Assembly (NCBI RefSeq): GCF_030272615.1
Contig: NC_081407.1
Coordinates: 138,388,897-138,452,896 of the forward strand
From: Cryptomeria japonica
Taxonomy: Eukaryota; Streptophyta; Pinopsida; Cupressales; Cupressaceae
Reading direction: 5' to 3'
Length of the DNA: 64,000 bases
Part shown: positions 1 to 11,319 of the stretch, one piece after another
How positions within the stretch are numbered: position 1 is the stretch's first letter
Layout: each line of letters opens with the position of its first letter
Notes under the pieces: generated by a model
The model's input: the letters and a program-made list of their open reading frames with translations, nothing else
What the model was told of the DNA's origin: nothing
The model's database searches: none
Program-made: the position numbers and the translations under genes

Positions 1-271
1 TAATCGAAGAACTTAAACAGAGCATAGAAGATAGATCTTAAGATTTGAGGTTTCAGTTGTGATCTATTTTGTATTTTGAGCATGTTTTAGCAAGCCTGTG
101 AGTCTGTTACTGTAACCTGGTTGTTATCGGTTGGTTGTAATCACTTTTCATGATGTAATTCAATATGTTTTCCATTGCCTCCATCATGTCCTTGTGTTTT
201 TGTTGCATTTACTCTTGCTGACCGGTCTGGACTAATCTCTTTGAGTTCCCTCCTAGCCGATGTTTGCTTCA
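1..271 (+). repeat. 5' LTR, 3' portion only
   Basis: Matches the end of the 3' LTR at about 5442-5694, beginning in both with TAATCGAAGAA. It ends CTTCA at 271, followed by a 2-base gap and the primer-binding site. The missing upstream part of the LTR lies before the window. Confidence 0.9.
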
Positions 272-273
272 AC

Positions 274-284
274 TGGTATCAAAG
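274..284 (+). other. Primer-binding site, tRNA-Met type
   Basis: TGGTATCAAAG directly after the LTR end. It differs by one base from TGGTATCAGAG, the usual plant initiator tRNA-Met primer site. Confidence 0.75.
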
Positions 285-379
285 AAAGATTTCCTTCCGG
301 AGATTGCATTTTCTTGAGAATTTTGTTGTAGGGTGGCACACTGTGGATCCGACCTATAGCTGCAAAGGACTAGAGTAAA

Positions 380-1600
380 GATGGCGTAAAGAAGAACTAG
401 AAATGATGGAGCGTGTGGGAATGCAGACCCTGTTGTGATGGAAATGTTGCAAGGTATAGCAGCCCGTTTGGAAGTCGTGGAGACAACCCAGATAAGAGTT
501 CGACACATTGAAGATGTAAGTGAAGATGAAGGAGAAGAAGCCACAATAGAACAAGTAAACCCATTGGCGGTTGATCCAGATGATGAAAGTTTTTTGAGGG
601 TTTTGAGTAGGGTGAATACTAAAATCATTTTACCCCACCAGAATATGATGGAAAGTTGGATTCGAATGAATTAATGGATTAGATCTTGGAGATAGAGAAA
701 TATTTTGATTTTGAAAACACTACACAAGAAAGGAAGGTGAAATATGTTTGTACCCAGTTGAAAGGTCATGCATCTCTTCGTTGGGAGAATTTGCAAGTTG
801 ATAGATAGAGAAAAGGTAAAGAGAAGATCAAGGCATGGGATCGAATGGTTGCTAAGTTAAAATCAAAATTTATGCCAACTAATTATCAAATAAATTTGTT
901 CCGAAAGTTGCAGAATTTGAGACAGAAGGAATCTAGTGTGAAGGAGTACACCGAAGCATTTTACAAGTTGAATATCAAATCTGGACATGTTGATGATGAA
1001 GTTGACCAAGTTGCAAGATGAATGGATTGCGAGTGTCTATACACGATGAACTCAGTTTGATCAAATTACAGAATGTTGAAGAGGGTTACCAATATGCCCT
1101 GAGGCAGAAGAGAAGCTAAATGAAAGACATAAGTAGAGGCAGAGAGGCTGAGGTGGAAGGTTTTACAGATGAAAATTTCAAGAAGAGGATATACGAGAGG
1201 TAGAGGAACCTGTATGGATCAGAACAAGGACAAAGAAGTGAGTAAAGAAAGTAATTCATACTGGAAAGATGATAGAAATTTCTACAAGAGGAGAGAACTA
1301 GATGGCTACCAGAACAAGAATTTTGTAAGGGATGACAGAAGACAAGACAAGAGAGTATTTAGAGGAACTTGCTATAAGTGTGGAGGAGAAGGAAATATTG
1401 CTTTTGAGTGTAAGAAGACCGAGAATACCGAAAAAACAACAGTGGTGGAAGAAAACCCCATTGGATTAGATAATAAATTGGAAGACAGAGAACTGTTGAT
1501 GATGAGGAGAGCTTTGTGTCATACTAGGAGAGATGAAGAGCCCTTGCAAAGGAAGAATTTGTTCAAGACCGAATGTAAGGTATCTGGTAAGTGTTGTTAA
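380..1600 (+). pseudogene. Ty3 gag (capsid/nucleocapsid), broken
   Basis: Structural gag region that would form the virus-like particle. An acidic N-terminal stretch (435-674) corresponds to the start of gag in the sister element at 49504-50383; the reading frame then breaks repeatedly up to 1169. The open part 1169-1600 is rich in Arg and Lys and carries the nucleocapsid zinc knuckle at 1370-1411. Here the knuckle reads CYKCGGEGNIAFEC, so the His of the CCHC pattern is Asn, while the sister element keeps His. The knuckle is therefore probably unable to bind zinc. It is followed directly by the protease region. Confidence 0.8.
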
Positions 1601-1888
1601 GTTGTTATTGATAGTGGTAGTTCAAATAATTTTGGTTCAAAAGAGATGGTGAATAAGTTGAATTTGGAAAGATTGAAACACCCTAAGCCTTATCAGATAG
1701 CATGGATTCGGGATGAACATAAGTTGTTAGTAAGTGAGCAATGTTTGGTGAAATTGAAAAGTGGGAATTGTCATGATGAAGTCTTGTGTGATATTATGCC
1801 TATGGATATTTGTCACCTTTTGTTGGGTAGACCTTGGCAGTTTGATAGACAGGGAATACATGATGGGGAAAAAATACATACACTATAG
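1601..1888 (+). pseudogene. Ty3 aspartic protease domain
   Basis: Retroviral-type aspartic protease that would cut the Gag-Pol polyprotein. The catalytic motif reads VIDSGSS just after the gag stop near 1599, and the C-terminal flap-side motif reads LLLGRPWQFD near 1817-1850, both typical of plant Ty3 proteases. The active Asp is present. The frame is interrupted by the stop at the end of the gag frame and by a shift near 1885, so no continuous Gag-Pol can be made. Confidence 0.8.
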
Positions 1889-3440
1889 TGGTCAATGGGA
1901 TGAACCAAACCTTGTTGCCTTTGGAGGAATCTTTGAAGAGTGAAGTTTGTACGAATGCTAGAATCTGTTTGGTGGATGGAAGGAAATTCCTGGATGGATT
2001 GAGACATGAGAATGTGTGTTTTGCCTTAGTTCATAAGAAGACTAAGAATCTGAAGCATGAAGAAGAAGAACCAGAAGAGATAAAATATTTGCTGACAAAA
2101 TATGAAAGCATCATTTCAGATAATGTGTCTGATGGATTGCCACCTATGAGAAGTATCAGTCATTGCATGGACCTGGCTCCCGGAGCTAGTTTTCCTAACA
2201 AAGTTGCACACCAAATGACACCGGAAGAGAATGACAAATTGAATAGACAAGTGCAGGAGTTGTTGAAGAAAGGATTGATCAAATAAAGTCTAAGCCCTTG
2301 TGCAATACCAGTAGTATTAGCACCTAAGAAGAATGGAGAATGGAGGATGTGTATCGATTACAAAGAAATAAAAAAAATCATAGTGAAATACTGGTTTCTT
2401 TTACCTAGGATGGATGACATAATGGATTGTTTGAGCGGAGCCAAATACTTTACAAAGATAGACTTGAAGATTGGATATCGTCAGATCAGAATCAGCGAAG
2501 GAGATGACTCGAAGACCACATTCAAGACAAATGAAGGACTGTATGAATGGTTGGTGATGCCTTTTGGGTTAACTAATGCATTGAGAACTTTTATGAGGCT
2601 GATGAATGAGGTATTGAAGAAATTCTTGGGTAAGTTTGTTATTGTATATTTGGATGACATTTGGGTTTTCTATAAGACAAAAGAGGAGCATTTGTTGCAT
2701 TTAAGACAACTTTTGCAAAGGTTGAGGGAAGAGAAGTTGCTAATAAATCTTAACAAGTGTACTTTCATGAAGGACGAATTAGTCTATTTGGGATTTGTGA
2801 TATATAAGGATGGTTTGAAGATGGACCTTAAAAAAGTAAAAGCAATTGTTGAGTGGCCTACACCGGAAAGCATAGGAGAGGTAAGATCATTTAATGGATT
2901 ACCTAGTTTCTGTCGGAAGTTCATCATAAATTTCAATTCAGTTTGTAACCCTATGACTGAGACAATGAGGGGAGATCGGAAGGAATTCAAGTGGACCACC
3001 AGAGCAAACAAATGTTTTGAACTGTTGAAATGGAAAGTGACTCAGCAACATGTGTTAGCTTTACTGGATTCCAATAAAGTATTTCAGGTGGATTGTCATG
3101 CAAGTGGAACAACAATAGGAGTAATCTTGAGTAAGAAAAGGAGAGCAGTAGCTTATTTAAGTGAGAAATTGAATGATGCCCAGAGGAGATATGTAGTGTA
3201 TGATCAAGAATTTTTTGCCATAGTTCAAGCCTTGAAGAAGTAGAGACATTACCTATTGCCTAAGGAGTTTGCATTGTATACGAATCATCAAGCTTTGCAG
3301 TATTTGAAAAGTCAAAGTAAGTTGAATCAGATACATATGAGATGGGTAGAATTTTTGCAAAGTTACACCTTTGTGTTAAAGTATAGAAGTGGGAAATCTA
3401 ACAAAGTTGTTGATGCATTGAGTAGGAGAAGGAATTTGCT
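1888..3440 (+). pseudogene. Ty3 reverse transcriptase and RNase H
   Basis: The 1888-2286 part is the protease-RT linker. A TAA at 2284-2286 separates it from the RT core (2347-3243). In the core, palm motifs include FTKIDLKIGYRQIRI and the catalytic YLDD near 2648-2660; thumb and connection follow. RNase H starts near 3070 with QVDCHASG and continues past an in-frame TAG at 3241-3243 into the frame that opens at 3256, ending at the DALSRR motif near 3411-3430. Enzyme residues are mostly kept, but the two in-frame stops and a frame change upstream inactivate it. Family and domain order are secure. Confidence 0.9.
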
Positions 3441-4359
3441 GGTACAGATAAGAGTGACAGTATTAGGATTTGAGGAATCGAAGACCTTGTATGATGATGA
3501 CCCGGATTTTGCAGAACCTTGGAGAGCATGTAGAGAACCGTTTATGGTAGATAGAAGCAAGTGGTTGGTATACTTCATTCAGGATGGGATGTTATTCAGA
3601 GGAATACAGTTGTGCATAGCTAAGAGTTTTATGAAGGAGAATCTAATAAAGGAAACACATAATGGAGGATTGTCCAGACATTTTGGTGTTGACAAAACAG
3701 GAGCATTGGTAAGTGAGCATTACTTTTGGCCCTTGATTCATAACGATGTTAGGAAATATATGCAAAGTTGTAGAGTTTGTCAAGTTGCAAAGGGTAGTAG
3801 TCAGAATATGGGATTGTATAAACCTTTAACAGTACCGGTAAGACCTTGGGAGGATATAAACATGGATTTCATACTTGGATTGCCTAAAACGCGGAGAGAT
3901 AATGATTCTATATTTGTGGTAGTAGATAGATTCTCGAAGATGACTCATTTCATACCTTCTAAGAAGAGATCAGATACATTACATGTAGCAGACCTATTTT
4001 TCAAGGAAGTTGTGAGATTGCATGGACTACCTAAGAGCATAGTTTCAAACAGAGACACTAAGTTTGTTGGTTATTTTTCTAGAACACTTTGGAAGAAGAT
4101 GAAGACGGATTTGAAGTTCAGTTCTACTTTTCACCCACAGACTAATGGACAGACAGAAAAAGTTAACCAGAGCTTGGGAAATTTGTTGAGATGTTTAGTT
4201 GGAGACAAAACTGAAAGTTGGGATTTGATTCTTACACAAATAGAGTTTGCCTACAATAATTCAGTAAACAGGAGTACCGAAAGAACACTGTTTGAAATTG
4301 TTATCGGAGCACACCTTAGAGGTATATTAGAATTAAGAGATATTACCAGTGAAGACTGA
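3441..4359 (+). pseudogene. Ty3 integrase
   Basis: Integrase inserts the cDNA copy into the host genome. The N-terminal HHCC zinc-binding module runs from about 3655 (H near GGLSRHFGVD) to CRVCQVAK near 3772-3795. The catalytic core has its first Asp in NMDFILGLP (about 3859-3885), the second in SNRDTKFV (about 4045-4068) and the Glu in NGQTEKVNQ (about 4144-4170), which is the D,D,E triad. It is in the same frame as the upstream RT frame and separated from it only by a stop codon. It ends at a TGA near 4357, after which the frame shifts. Confidence 0.9.
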
Positions 4360-4391
4360 AGAAGTTTAGAAGAGAAGAATTTGTAGATCAC

Positions 4392-4913
4392 ATGAAGAAC
4401 TTGCATATTCAAGTTAAGCAACATCTGGAGGACATGAACAACAAGTATAAAGAAAAAGCAGATGAGAAGAGGAGAGATAAGGAATTTGAAGTTGGCGATG
4501 AAGTCATCGTGTACTTGAGAAAAGAAAGATTCCCGATTGGAACTTATAACAAATTGCAGATGAGAAAGTTTGGACCTTGCAAGATTTTGAAAAAGTTCAG
4601 TTTTGGAAATGCATATGAAATGGAATTACTGGATAGTTTGAGTATTTCACGTGTGTTTAACATTGCAGATCTTCATCGGTATCATGAACCAAAATTCAGT
4701 AAGGACAGTATTGCAGACTTGGAGAAACAGTTGCCCCGAAAGGAACCAGATCAAATTGAAGACATTTTGGAAAATTGGATTGGGCGTAGTACCTGGAGTA
4801 GTCAGTATAAGGAGCATCTTGTGAAGTGGAAGGACAGACCAGTTCAAAATTCATCTTGGATTTCTCAGGCAGAGGTAGACCGCCTTAGTTTTCCTCTAAT
4901 CCCAGCAAAGTGA
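4392..4913 (+). pseudogene. Integrase C-terminus with chromodomain
   Basis: Continues the integrase after a frameshift. The first half carries the basic C-terminal domain with FGPCKILKK and the DLHRYH motif. The last ~60 codons form a chromodomain: DQIEDILENW, then YLVKWK-type core (here HLVKWKDRP) and the SSWISQAEVD motif. In chromoviruses this domain targets integration to particular chromatin. It ends with TGA at 4911-4913, 31 bases before the 3' LTR. The same module is found, disrupted, in the minus-strand sister element. Confidence 0.87.
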
Positions 4914-4944
4914 GAGACTCACTTTTTCAACAACCTCGGATGTC

Positions 4945-5694
4945 TGATGCAGTAGCATCCCCGGTTCATAGCAATCTTGCATCAACCAAAAATATTTCCT
5001 TTCTATTTGCATTTTCAACATTTCTTTCAGTGTGTTCCAAATTTGGCTCACTGGAACCTGTGGAGTTGGATTTTGCTTGAAGACTTGATCATCTTCCTTA
5101 TTCCTAAACTATGGAGCATTTGGATCATTTTCCAGCAAGTTATCGCTACCGGTTTCCGAGACAGTTTTCTGTTAGCGATTGCCTAGACCTATTTGCATTG
5201 GTGATCTACCGGATCCTTTATGTAGCTTGCAGAGCCCTGAGCCTTGATTTTGATGTTCCTTGGCATGTGGCCAACCTTTCCTCGTGATCTACATGTCATC
5301 CTTTGGATTTTCTAGAGCAATTTGTTTGGCGGAGGTCGACCTTGTTTGTTTTACACGTTAGGTCTTATTCTTTGGGTTTTGATCCCTTTTTGAGCCGACC
5401 GGATCCCCTTGGATCGTATAAATCATTGTAATAGATCATTAGAATGTAATCGAAGAAGTTAGATAGAGCATAGAAGATAGATCTTAAGATTTGAGGCCCC
5501 GGTTGTGATATGTTCTGTATTTTCAGCATGTTTTAGCAAGCCTGTGAGTCGGTTACTGTAACTCGGTTATAACCAGTTGCTTGTAATCTGTTTTGCACTG
5601 CCTCCATCATGTCATTGTGTTTCCGTTGTGTTTACTCTTGTTGACCAGTCTGGACTGATCTCTTTGAGGTTCCTCCTAGTAGTTGTCTTCTTCA
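4945..5694 (+). repeat. 3' LTR of Ty3 element
   Basis: Starts TGATGCAG and ends CTTCA. Both ends are confirmed by the sister element, whose LTRs start TGATGCAGG beside a target duplication. Length about 750 bp. The base run just before it is not a clean polypurine tract. Confidence 0.88.
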
Positions 5695-6374
5695 AAAGAC
5701 ATCCAACATAAAACCCTAACTACAATGTGTGAAGACAAACAAAACTTCATCAAGGTAAACATTGTGGATTTCAACATTACATTTAAGATTCAATCTTTCC
5801 CTCAAAAGGAAAGTACTTTACTTCAATCTTTCACTACATTTATCAATTCAATTTCAAGGTTAATTCCAAAACATTTGACGTAAGACAAACCCCTATTCCC
5901 AACATATTTCCCTTTCTTTCTGTGTGTAGGAAACAAGTGTAGAAATGTATTTAGGAAATTTGACAAAGTCAACAGTGAGGAATAGGTGGACTTTCGAGAT
6001 TCTAAAACTTGGAGGTCTAGGGAAAATTTGTCCAACCTGATCCCAAAACATCAGACCGAACTTCTCCGAACAGGTCTGACACATCTTCTTTTGCCCAAAT
6101 CCAAGTTTGTGGCTTAGTGGGATATCTGCATCTTATTGTTTATGTCAGATTGCTTCAATACTTCATTATTTTGCCCTAACTTTACAATCAATACAATTCA
6201 AATTAAGAAAGAGGTTAAACCCAATCCAATTCAATCCAATCAAAATCTTAGAGCCTTATCCATCAAGGATTGAGCCTAGATCTATTGGGTTCAACCCTCT
6301 TTCAGTGTGCGTAGGTTAATTAGGCTATTTAGTGGTTTTGTTATCTTAAACCCTAATTCCTAATTTTAATGCAT
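5695..6374. other. Spacer between Ty3 element and LINE
   Basis: No supported gene. A/T-rich, with a small run of CCAATCCAATTC-like direct repeats near 6220-6240. Short open frames here have no recognisable motif. Confidence 0.5.
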
Positions 6375-6948
6375 TACACCAACATCATTTTAGAAGATCA
6401 AAACATTTCCCTCCTTGCATCTTTCTCCAAGGAGGAGATTAGATAGGTTGTTTTTTCTATGGTGGCTAGGAAGGCTCCTGGTCCTAATAGGTTTCAAATT
6501 GAGATTTTGTAGAGGTTCTAGCATTCAATGTGTGATGATGTCTAGTCAATAGTTGAGGAGAGTAAGATATGTAGATGAATTTCTAAACCTTGGAATTCAA
6601 CTTATATTGCTCTCATTTCAAAGGTGAGAGGCCCTACTTATTTTGATCAATTCAAGCCTATTACACTGTGTAACAAAATTTATAAAGTGATGACTAAGGC
6701 AATCGCTTCCAAGCTCAAGGTGTGTTTGGAGAATTTCATTTGAAGAGTGACAAACCTTAAATGGTATTGTGATAGCACATGAGGTCATTCATTCCATTCA
6801 AAGAACGAGGACAAAGGGTATGACATCAACCTAGACATGAACAAGGCATAAGATAGAGTTTCGTGGCACTTTCTTATGAGCATTAAAAGGAAACTTGATT
6901 TTAGTGAATCTCAGATCAAGGGGGTCTATAGTTGTATCTCCACCATTT
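6375..6948 (+). pseudogene. L1-type LINE, piece 1: reverse transcriptase N-terminal half
   Basis: Conceptual translation, with many stops, shows the typical plant L1 RT opening: SKEEIR, KAPGPN, then ALISKV, FKPITLCNKIYKV and the palm motif LDMNKA followed by DRVSW. The 5' endonuclease/ORF1 part is absent, so the copy is probably 5'-truncated, which is usual for LINE insertions. The piece stops at 6948 within SCIST, where a Ty3 LTR was inserted. The next RT codons resume at 15042 after one copy of the CATTT target duplication. Confidence 0.82.
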
Positions 6949-8839
6949 TGATGTAGGAGCATCCCCGGTTCATAACAATCTTGCATTAACCAAAAATATT
7001 TCTTTTTTGTTTTGTTTGTAGTTTCATTTTTCATTTATGTGTGTCCCGGTTTTGGCTCACGGGATCCTGTGGAATTAGAAATACTTGAAGACTTGATTAT
7101 CTTTCTTGCTTTCAGACCGCATCTCATTTGGATCACTTTCCGGCAAGATACCGCTATCGGTTTCCTGGGCAGTTTCTTGTTCTCGATTTTCCTTTGTTAC
7201 CAGTTGCTTGAGACCTATTATGGTGATCTATCGGAACCCATTCTGAAGCTGGCGAAGCCTTGGGCATTGATCTCGATTTTGCTTGGCGTGTGGCCGACCT
7301 TCTATGTTTCATCCTTTGGATTTTCCAGAGGAATCTCCTGACGGAGGCCGACCTTATTCATTTAGGTCTTGTTCTTTGGGTTTTGATCTCTTTTTGGGCC
7401 GACTAGATCCTTTAGATCGATATATATATTTGTAATCATGCTTAAGAACACAATCAAGGGAGAATTAAGAAGTATTAGATAGATAGACTTGTTACCATTG
7501 TGTTGTCATTGATGTCAACCAGTATAGGAAGGCTACCGATATCAGAGATATATCAAGCCACCAGTAAGGGAGAGAATGTCATTCAGTCCAATGATCATTG
7601 GAGTCACCAATACACAAGTTAGTGTTTAACTTGTGTAGAAGATATGGACAGGAGACCGGTATGATATAACAACCGGTAAATTATGACATTTGAAAGTTGG
7701 GTTGTTGATTGTGATGAAGAGGTGGAATGTTATAAAGAATCACATCAACACCGGAGGAGAAGGATGTAAAGGTCACCGATATTTGTGTGGATGCAAAACA
7801 ACAGGACTCCCAGCGGATAAAGATGCAGTCACCGTTTGAAGAGATGATTGATAGTGAATGTGCCCCAATTGGACCACATGTGTCTCGTTGAAGATATGTT
7901 TCTCAAACAGGGAAGCCACATTGGTGAATGGCAGAAGCAGATGACAAGGATACACTCAAATCGATAAGTGGAGTTTATCTCCTATTATGCAAAGTGTGCA
8001 TCATAGTTATGTGAGATAAGACAGAAGAGTTAAAGGCAAGAGTTTGAAGGCTCACATCCGATCTACCAGTGAATCACAAAGATGCCTTAGGTGCATGAAA
8101 TCATAGATGTGCACCGGATCAGAAAGAGTTGGCATGTTATGCCATCGGGATAGAAAAGGTAGAATGAGGTACTGCGACAAGTAAAGAAGTGATGGGTTTG
8201 TCACCTTGACAAACCAGTTGAGATGATGTCCAAGCTGAGGATGAAGAAGGAAAAGTTGGAATAGCTACAAACAAGAGGACATTGTTGGATTCAAGATGGA
8301 GTTTGTTAAAGGTTGATGACATGGTGTCATCAAGGGGTTTACCGGTAAGTATGTCCATCAATAGTGCTAACAAAGTGCAGATGCAGAAGACTCTCATCTC
8401 ATAAGGATGTGCATGAGGTAGGTTAGCAAATGTGTTGATGGATTGAGTGTTTCACCAGAAGAAAAGCAGAGTGCAAGGTTGATTGCAGACCGGTTAGGGT
8501 ATAACAGACAAGGGTTGTGAATCGGTAGGTGAATCCGGTATTGTGTGTTGGTCGGTGATTGACATAGATGACCTAGCAAAGGTGGATACCGACAAAGGGA
8601 CCACATAGAGGTGAAGCGGCGAGCATGCACAAGTCGGTGTGATGTGTAGGTGAGGTTGTTGGCGACAGGTCGACATTTATGTCGATTGCATGATTCACGG
8701 GATGGGCAACAAAGGTTTGTGGCTCGAGGTCAGATAGACAACAGAGATCTAGCACAGACTGATTGAGCAGATTGAGGCAGGTGAAGGGAACCTCGAAACC
8801 ATTCTTGATTATCGACCAAGAAATCTGCTGACAGGTTTG

Positions 8840-10186
8840 TAAGGAAAGCACAGTGCGGAAAAACGCTTCCCTAATGTCAATTCATAGGGAAAACAAGACT
8901 AGTGTGTTTTAAAACTTTACAGAATACTAAGATTAGCATATACGAAAAAGAGACAATGTCAGAATTCAAACACACACAGAGATAAACACCATGAATTTAC
9001 ATGGGAAACCCTTTCGAGAAAGAACCCACCACCGACAACAAGAGCACTTTATTCTCAGCAAAGAATCTTTACAATAAAGTCTGTTATCACAACACATATG
9101 TTCACTCTGATCACTTCGGCTACACACCACAGTATACAGCTTATCATCAGAACAACAACCTTGTTCGAGTTTCCTCTTGGCTTCATATACATTTTCATGT
9201 CGACTGTTCAACTATCAGTTTGCACCAATTGGTTAGACATCCAACTGTCTGTGTCGGTCTGCATTTGTGAGAAAACAATTATCCCACATGCATCCAGGAA
9301 TCGAACTAGTTCGTATTCAAATACATCAGCCCAAACGAGTCAACTCCATCAGGTATCGGCGTAACTTCAAACCTACATCTCTGATGGCTGATGACAGACC
9401 TGATCACCGAAGGCGACTCCATCGGGTCATCGGCAAAACGAACTATCATCTATCCTAATCATCTGATCTGCTATCTCTCTTTCTGCGCTTCGCCCCATGG
9501 CACCCTCTGATCTACTCTGGGGTCCCTGCACTGCCACCTCAGCACGGCCTGAGTAACAGACCAGGAATGAAGCTCTCCTTTGTCAGGCCCCACCTTGGTC
9601 GCCAAGTCACATAGGATAAACCTCATGCATCTTGCCATAGCGGTATAGCGACAATCGTCTGATCATCTCGGACTTGCTCACCCGTTAAACTGTCTGGGTT
9701 TCTCTATATGTCAGGCCCCACCATGGTCGCCAAGTCGCAGGAAATAACATACGTGCATCTTTCCATAGCGGTAAAGCGATGACCATTAGATCTAGATATA
9801 AATTGCACGCCTTTTATCCTTTCATCCATCCGATAGCTGGTGCTACCCTGATGACCGAAAATGACTTTGTCGGGTATCAGCATAACACGGAACAAGTCTA
9901 CCCGATAGCTGATAGCACCCCGATCACCCAAGGAGGATTCATCGAGTATCAAAATAGCACTGAACAAGTCTATCCGATAGCCAATAGCACTCTTGATGAC
10001 CGAAGACAACTTCGTCGGGTCATCGGGATGACTTCGAACCTACTACTCCGAGCTCTGATATGTCAAGTTCATGGGGAAAAGTTATACCGATAGAGTTCAC
10101 AAATTTCCTTCACATTGTTTCATCGGCCAAAGTTAACCCGATCAATATGAACAAGGGTCAAGTGAATTTGAGACACATTTCCAACA
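8840..10186 (-). repeat. Probable retroelement insertion inside the long LTR
   Basis: Rich in ATCGG/CCGAT words. It has three 72-bp units (from 9831, 9903, 9975) and a 128-bp-spaced direct repeat (9581 and 9709). On the minus strand TATCAGAGCTCGG near 10045-10058 resembles a tRNA-Met primer site, and TGTTGGAAATG starting at 10186 resembles an LTR start. I could not find a matching second end or target duplication, so limits are approximate. Confidence 0.35.
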
Positions 10187-10383
10187 AGATTAAATGCAAG
10201 TTGCTAAAAATAGAATGTGTGTTCTATAAGGCACAACAATGGCGAGGTTGATTGATGCATTGCAATTCATCAATCCAAGCAATCAAATCTGATGAGATCT
10301 GATTGGATTTGGTTTGCCTCGGGGTCAATGAGGAAACTCTAACAGCCTGAAGTTTGAATTGGTTCTTGGTGGGAAAACAAATC

Positions 10384-10392
10384 TATAAATAT
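10384..10392 (+). promoter_or_regulatory. TATA box of the long LTR
   Basis: TATAAATAT lies about 30 bases before the point (10424) at which the two LTRs start to match, consistent with the transcribed R region beginning there. Confidence 0.55.
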
Positions 10393-11249
10393 GCAAGCCA
10401 AAATCGATGAAGTTTGTCGATGAATGAGAGAGTGTTACTGTATGTGAGAAGAAATCAGTCAACTGCTCAACGAATATCAGATGAGAGACTGAGTGTGAGA
10501 GAGAATCAGGTTGAAGGGTTCAACTGGCAACAGTGAGGCAATCGGTACTCAGCCATTGAGTCTGACAGAATAGCCAACTGGTGGTGACCATAAGGGCATA
10601 GAAGAGTTGCAGAAGACTGCAGAGAAAGCAAACAAAGAACCGACAGAGTAAGGTACCGATGGAGAGCAGTAGAGTAGTCCAAAAAGGAGAGACCCAGTAG
10701 AGAGAAAAACCGACAGAGAAAGAGAAGAGGTTGAACTGACAAGGGTGCACTAGAGAGCGAGGTGCACCAGAGAGTGGGTTGCAGCAGGAGATGAGGTTGC
10801 TGCAAAGAAAAGGTGAATAGAGAACCGACAGAGATCAGTAGAGAGGAGAGTTGGTGGAGAGACGTACTTGAGAGTTACAAAGTTCTTTTGTAACAAGAAG
10901 ATAACTTTGGTATCAAAATATGATTTTTTAATTACTAAGTTGAAGCTCAGTACAGGGGTTGGTGCCTTAAAAATTGTAATCAGAGATTCATTGTGAGGTT
11001 GGATTGGAACAGTATACTCTAGTAGCATTTCTCACCAAGGTTTTTCCCATCTTGGGTTTTTCTCGTATATGTTGGTCTTATGTGATGTCCCCTTTATGTG
11101 TGAGTGCATTTGTGATAGTCTCCCATCTAAATGGTAAGTTTGCTTCCTGTTAGATATGTTAACTGGTATACTCATATAGGATAGATAAAGGAAAAAGTAT
11201 GTGAACCACTGATTCACCCCTCTCTCAATGGTACATTGTTTCTAACAAT

Positions 11250-11262
11250 TGGTATTAGAGCC
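11250..11262 (+). other. Primer-binding site, tRNA-Met type
   Basis: TGGTATTAGAGCC, two bases after the 5' LTR end, one mismatch to the tRNA-Met site TGGTATCAGAGCC. Confidence 0.85.
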
Positions 11263-11319
11263 TAGGTTCCTTGTTGACAAGCTTTTTCTAGCCTGGGTAG
11301 ATTCTGGCTTAAGAACACA

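Larger units (their letters stand above)
1..5694 (+). mobile_element. Ty3/gypsy chromovirus, 5' end outside window
   Basis: LTR retrotransposon read left to right: partial 5' LTR (1-271), primer site, gag, protease, reverse transcriptase, RNase H, integrase, C-terminal chromodomain, then a complete 3' LTR (4945-5694). The order RT-RNase H-integrase identifies Ty3/gypsy and the chromodomain identifies the chromovirus branch. The two LTR ends match over their shared part, including the stretch ending CTTCA. Frames are broken by stops and frameshifts throughout, so it cannot act on its own. It belongs to the same family as the minus-strand element at 45086-51236 and the solo LTR at 6949-15041. 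Confidence 0.93.
7490..11247 (+). repeat. 5' LTR of gag-only element, about 3.76 kb
   Basis: Begins at the target duplication and ends TCTAACA directly before the primer site. Only its last ~824 bp (10424-11247) match the 3' LTR. The length may include an older insertion around 8840-10190, where base composition changes and a different repeat family is seen. Confidence 0.7.

Noticed and set aside
269-628. Minus-strand open frame overlapping gag
   Set aside because: Antisense shadow of the Ty3 gag; the equivalent antisense frame appears in the sister element and has no motif.
8137-8851. Several overlapping minus-strand frames in the long LTR
   Set aside because: They lie in non-coding LTR sequence, overlap each other in different frames and show no motifs.
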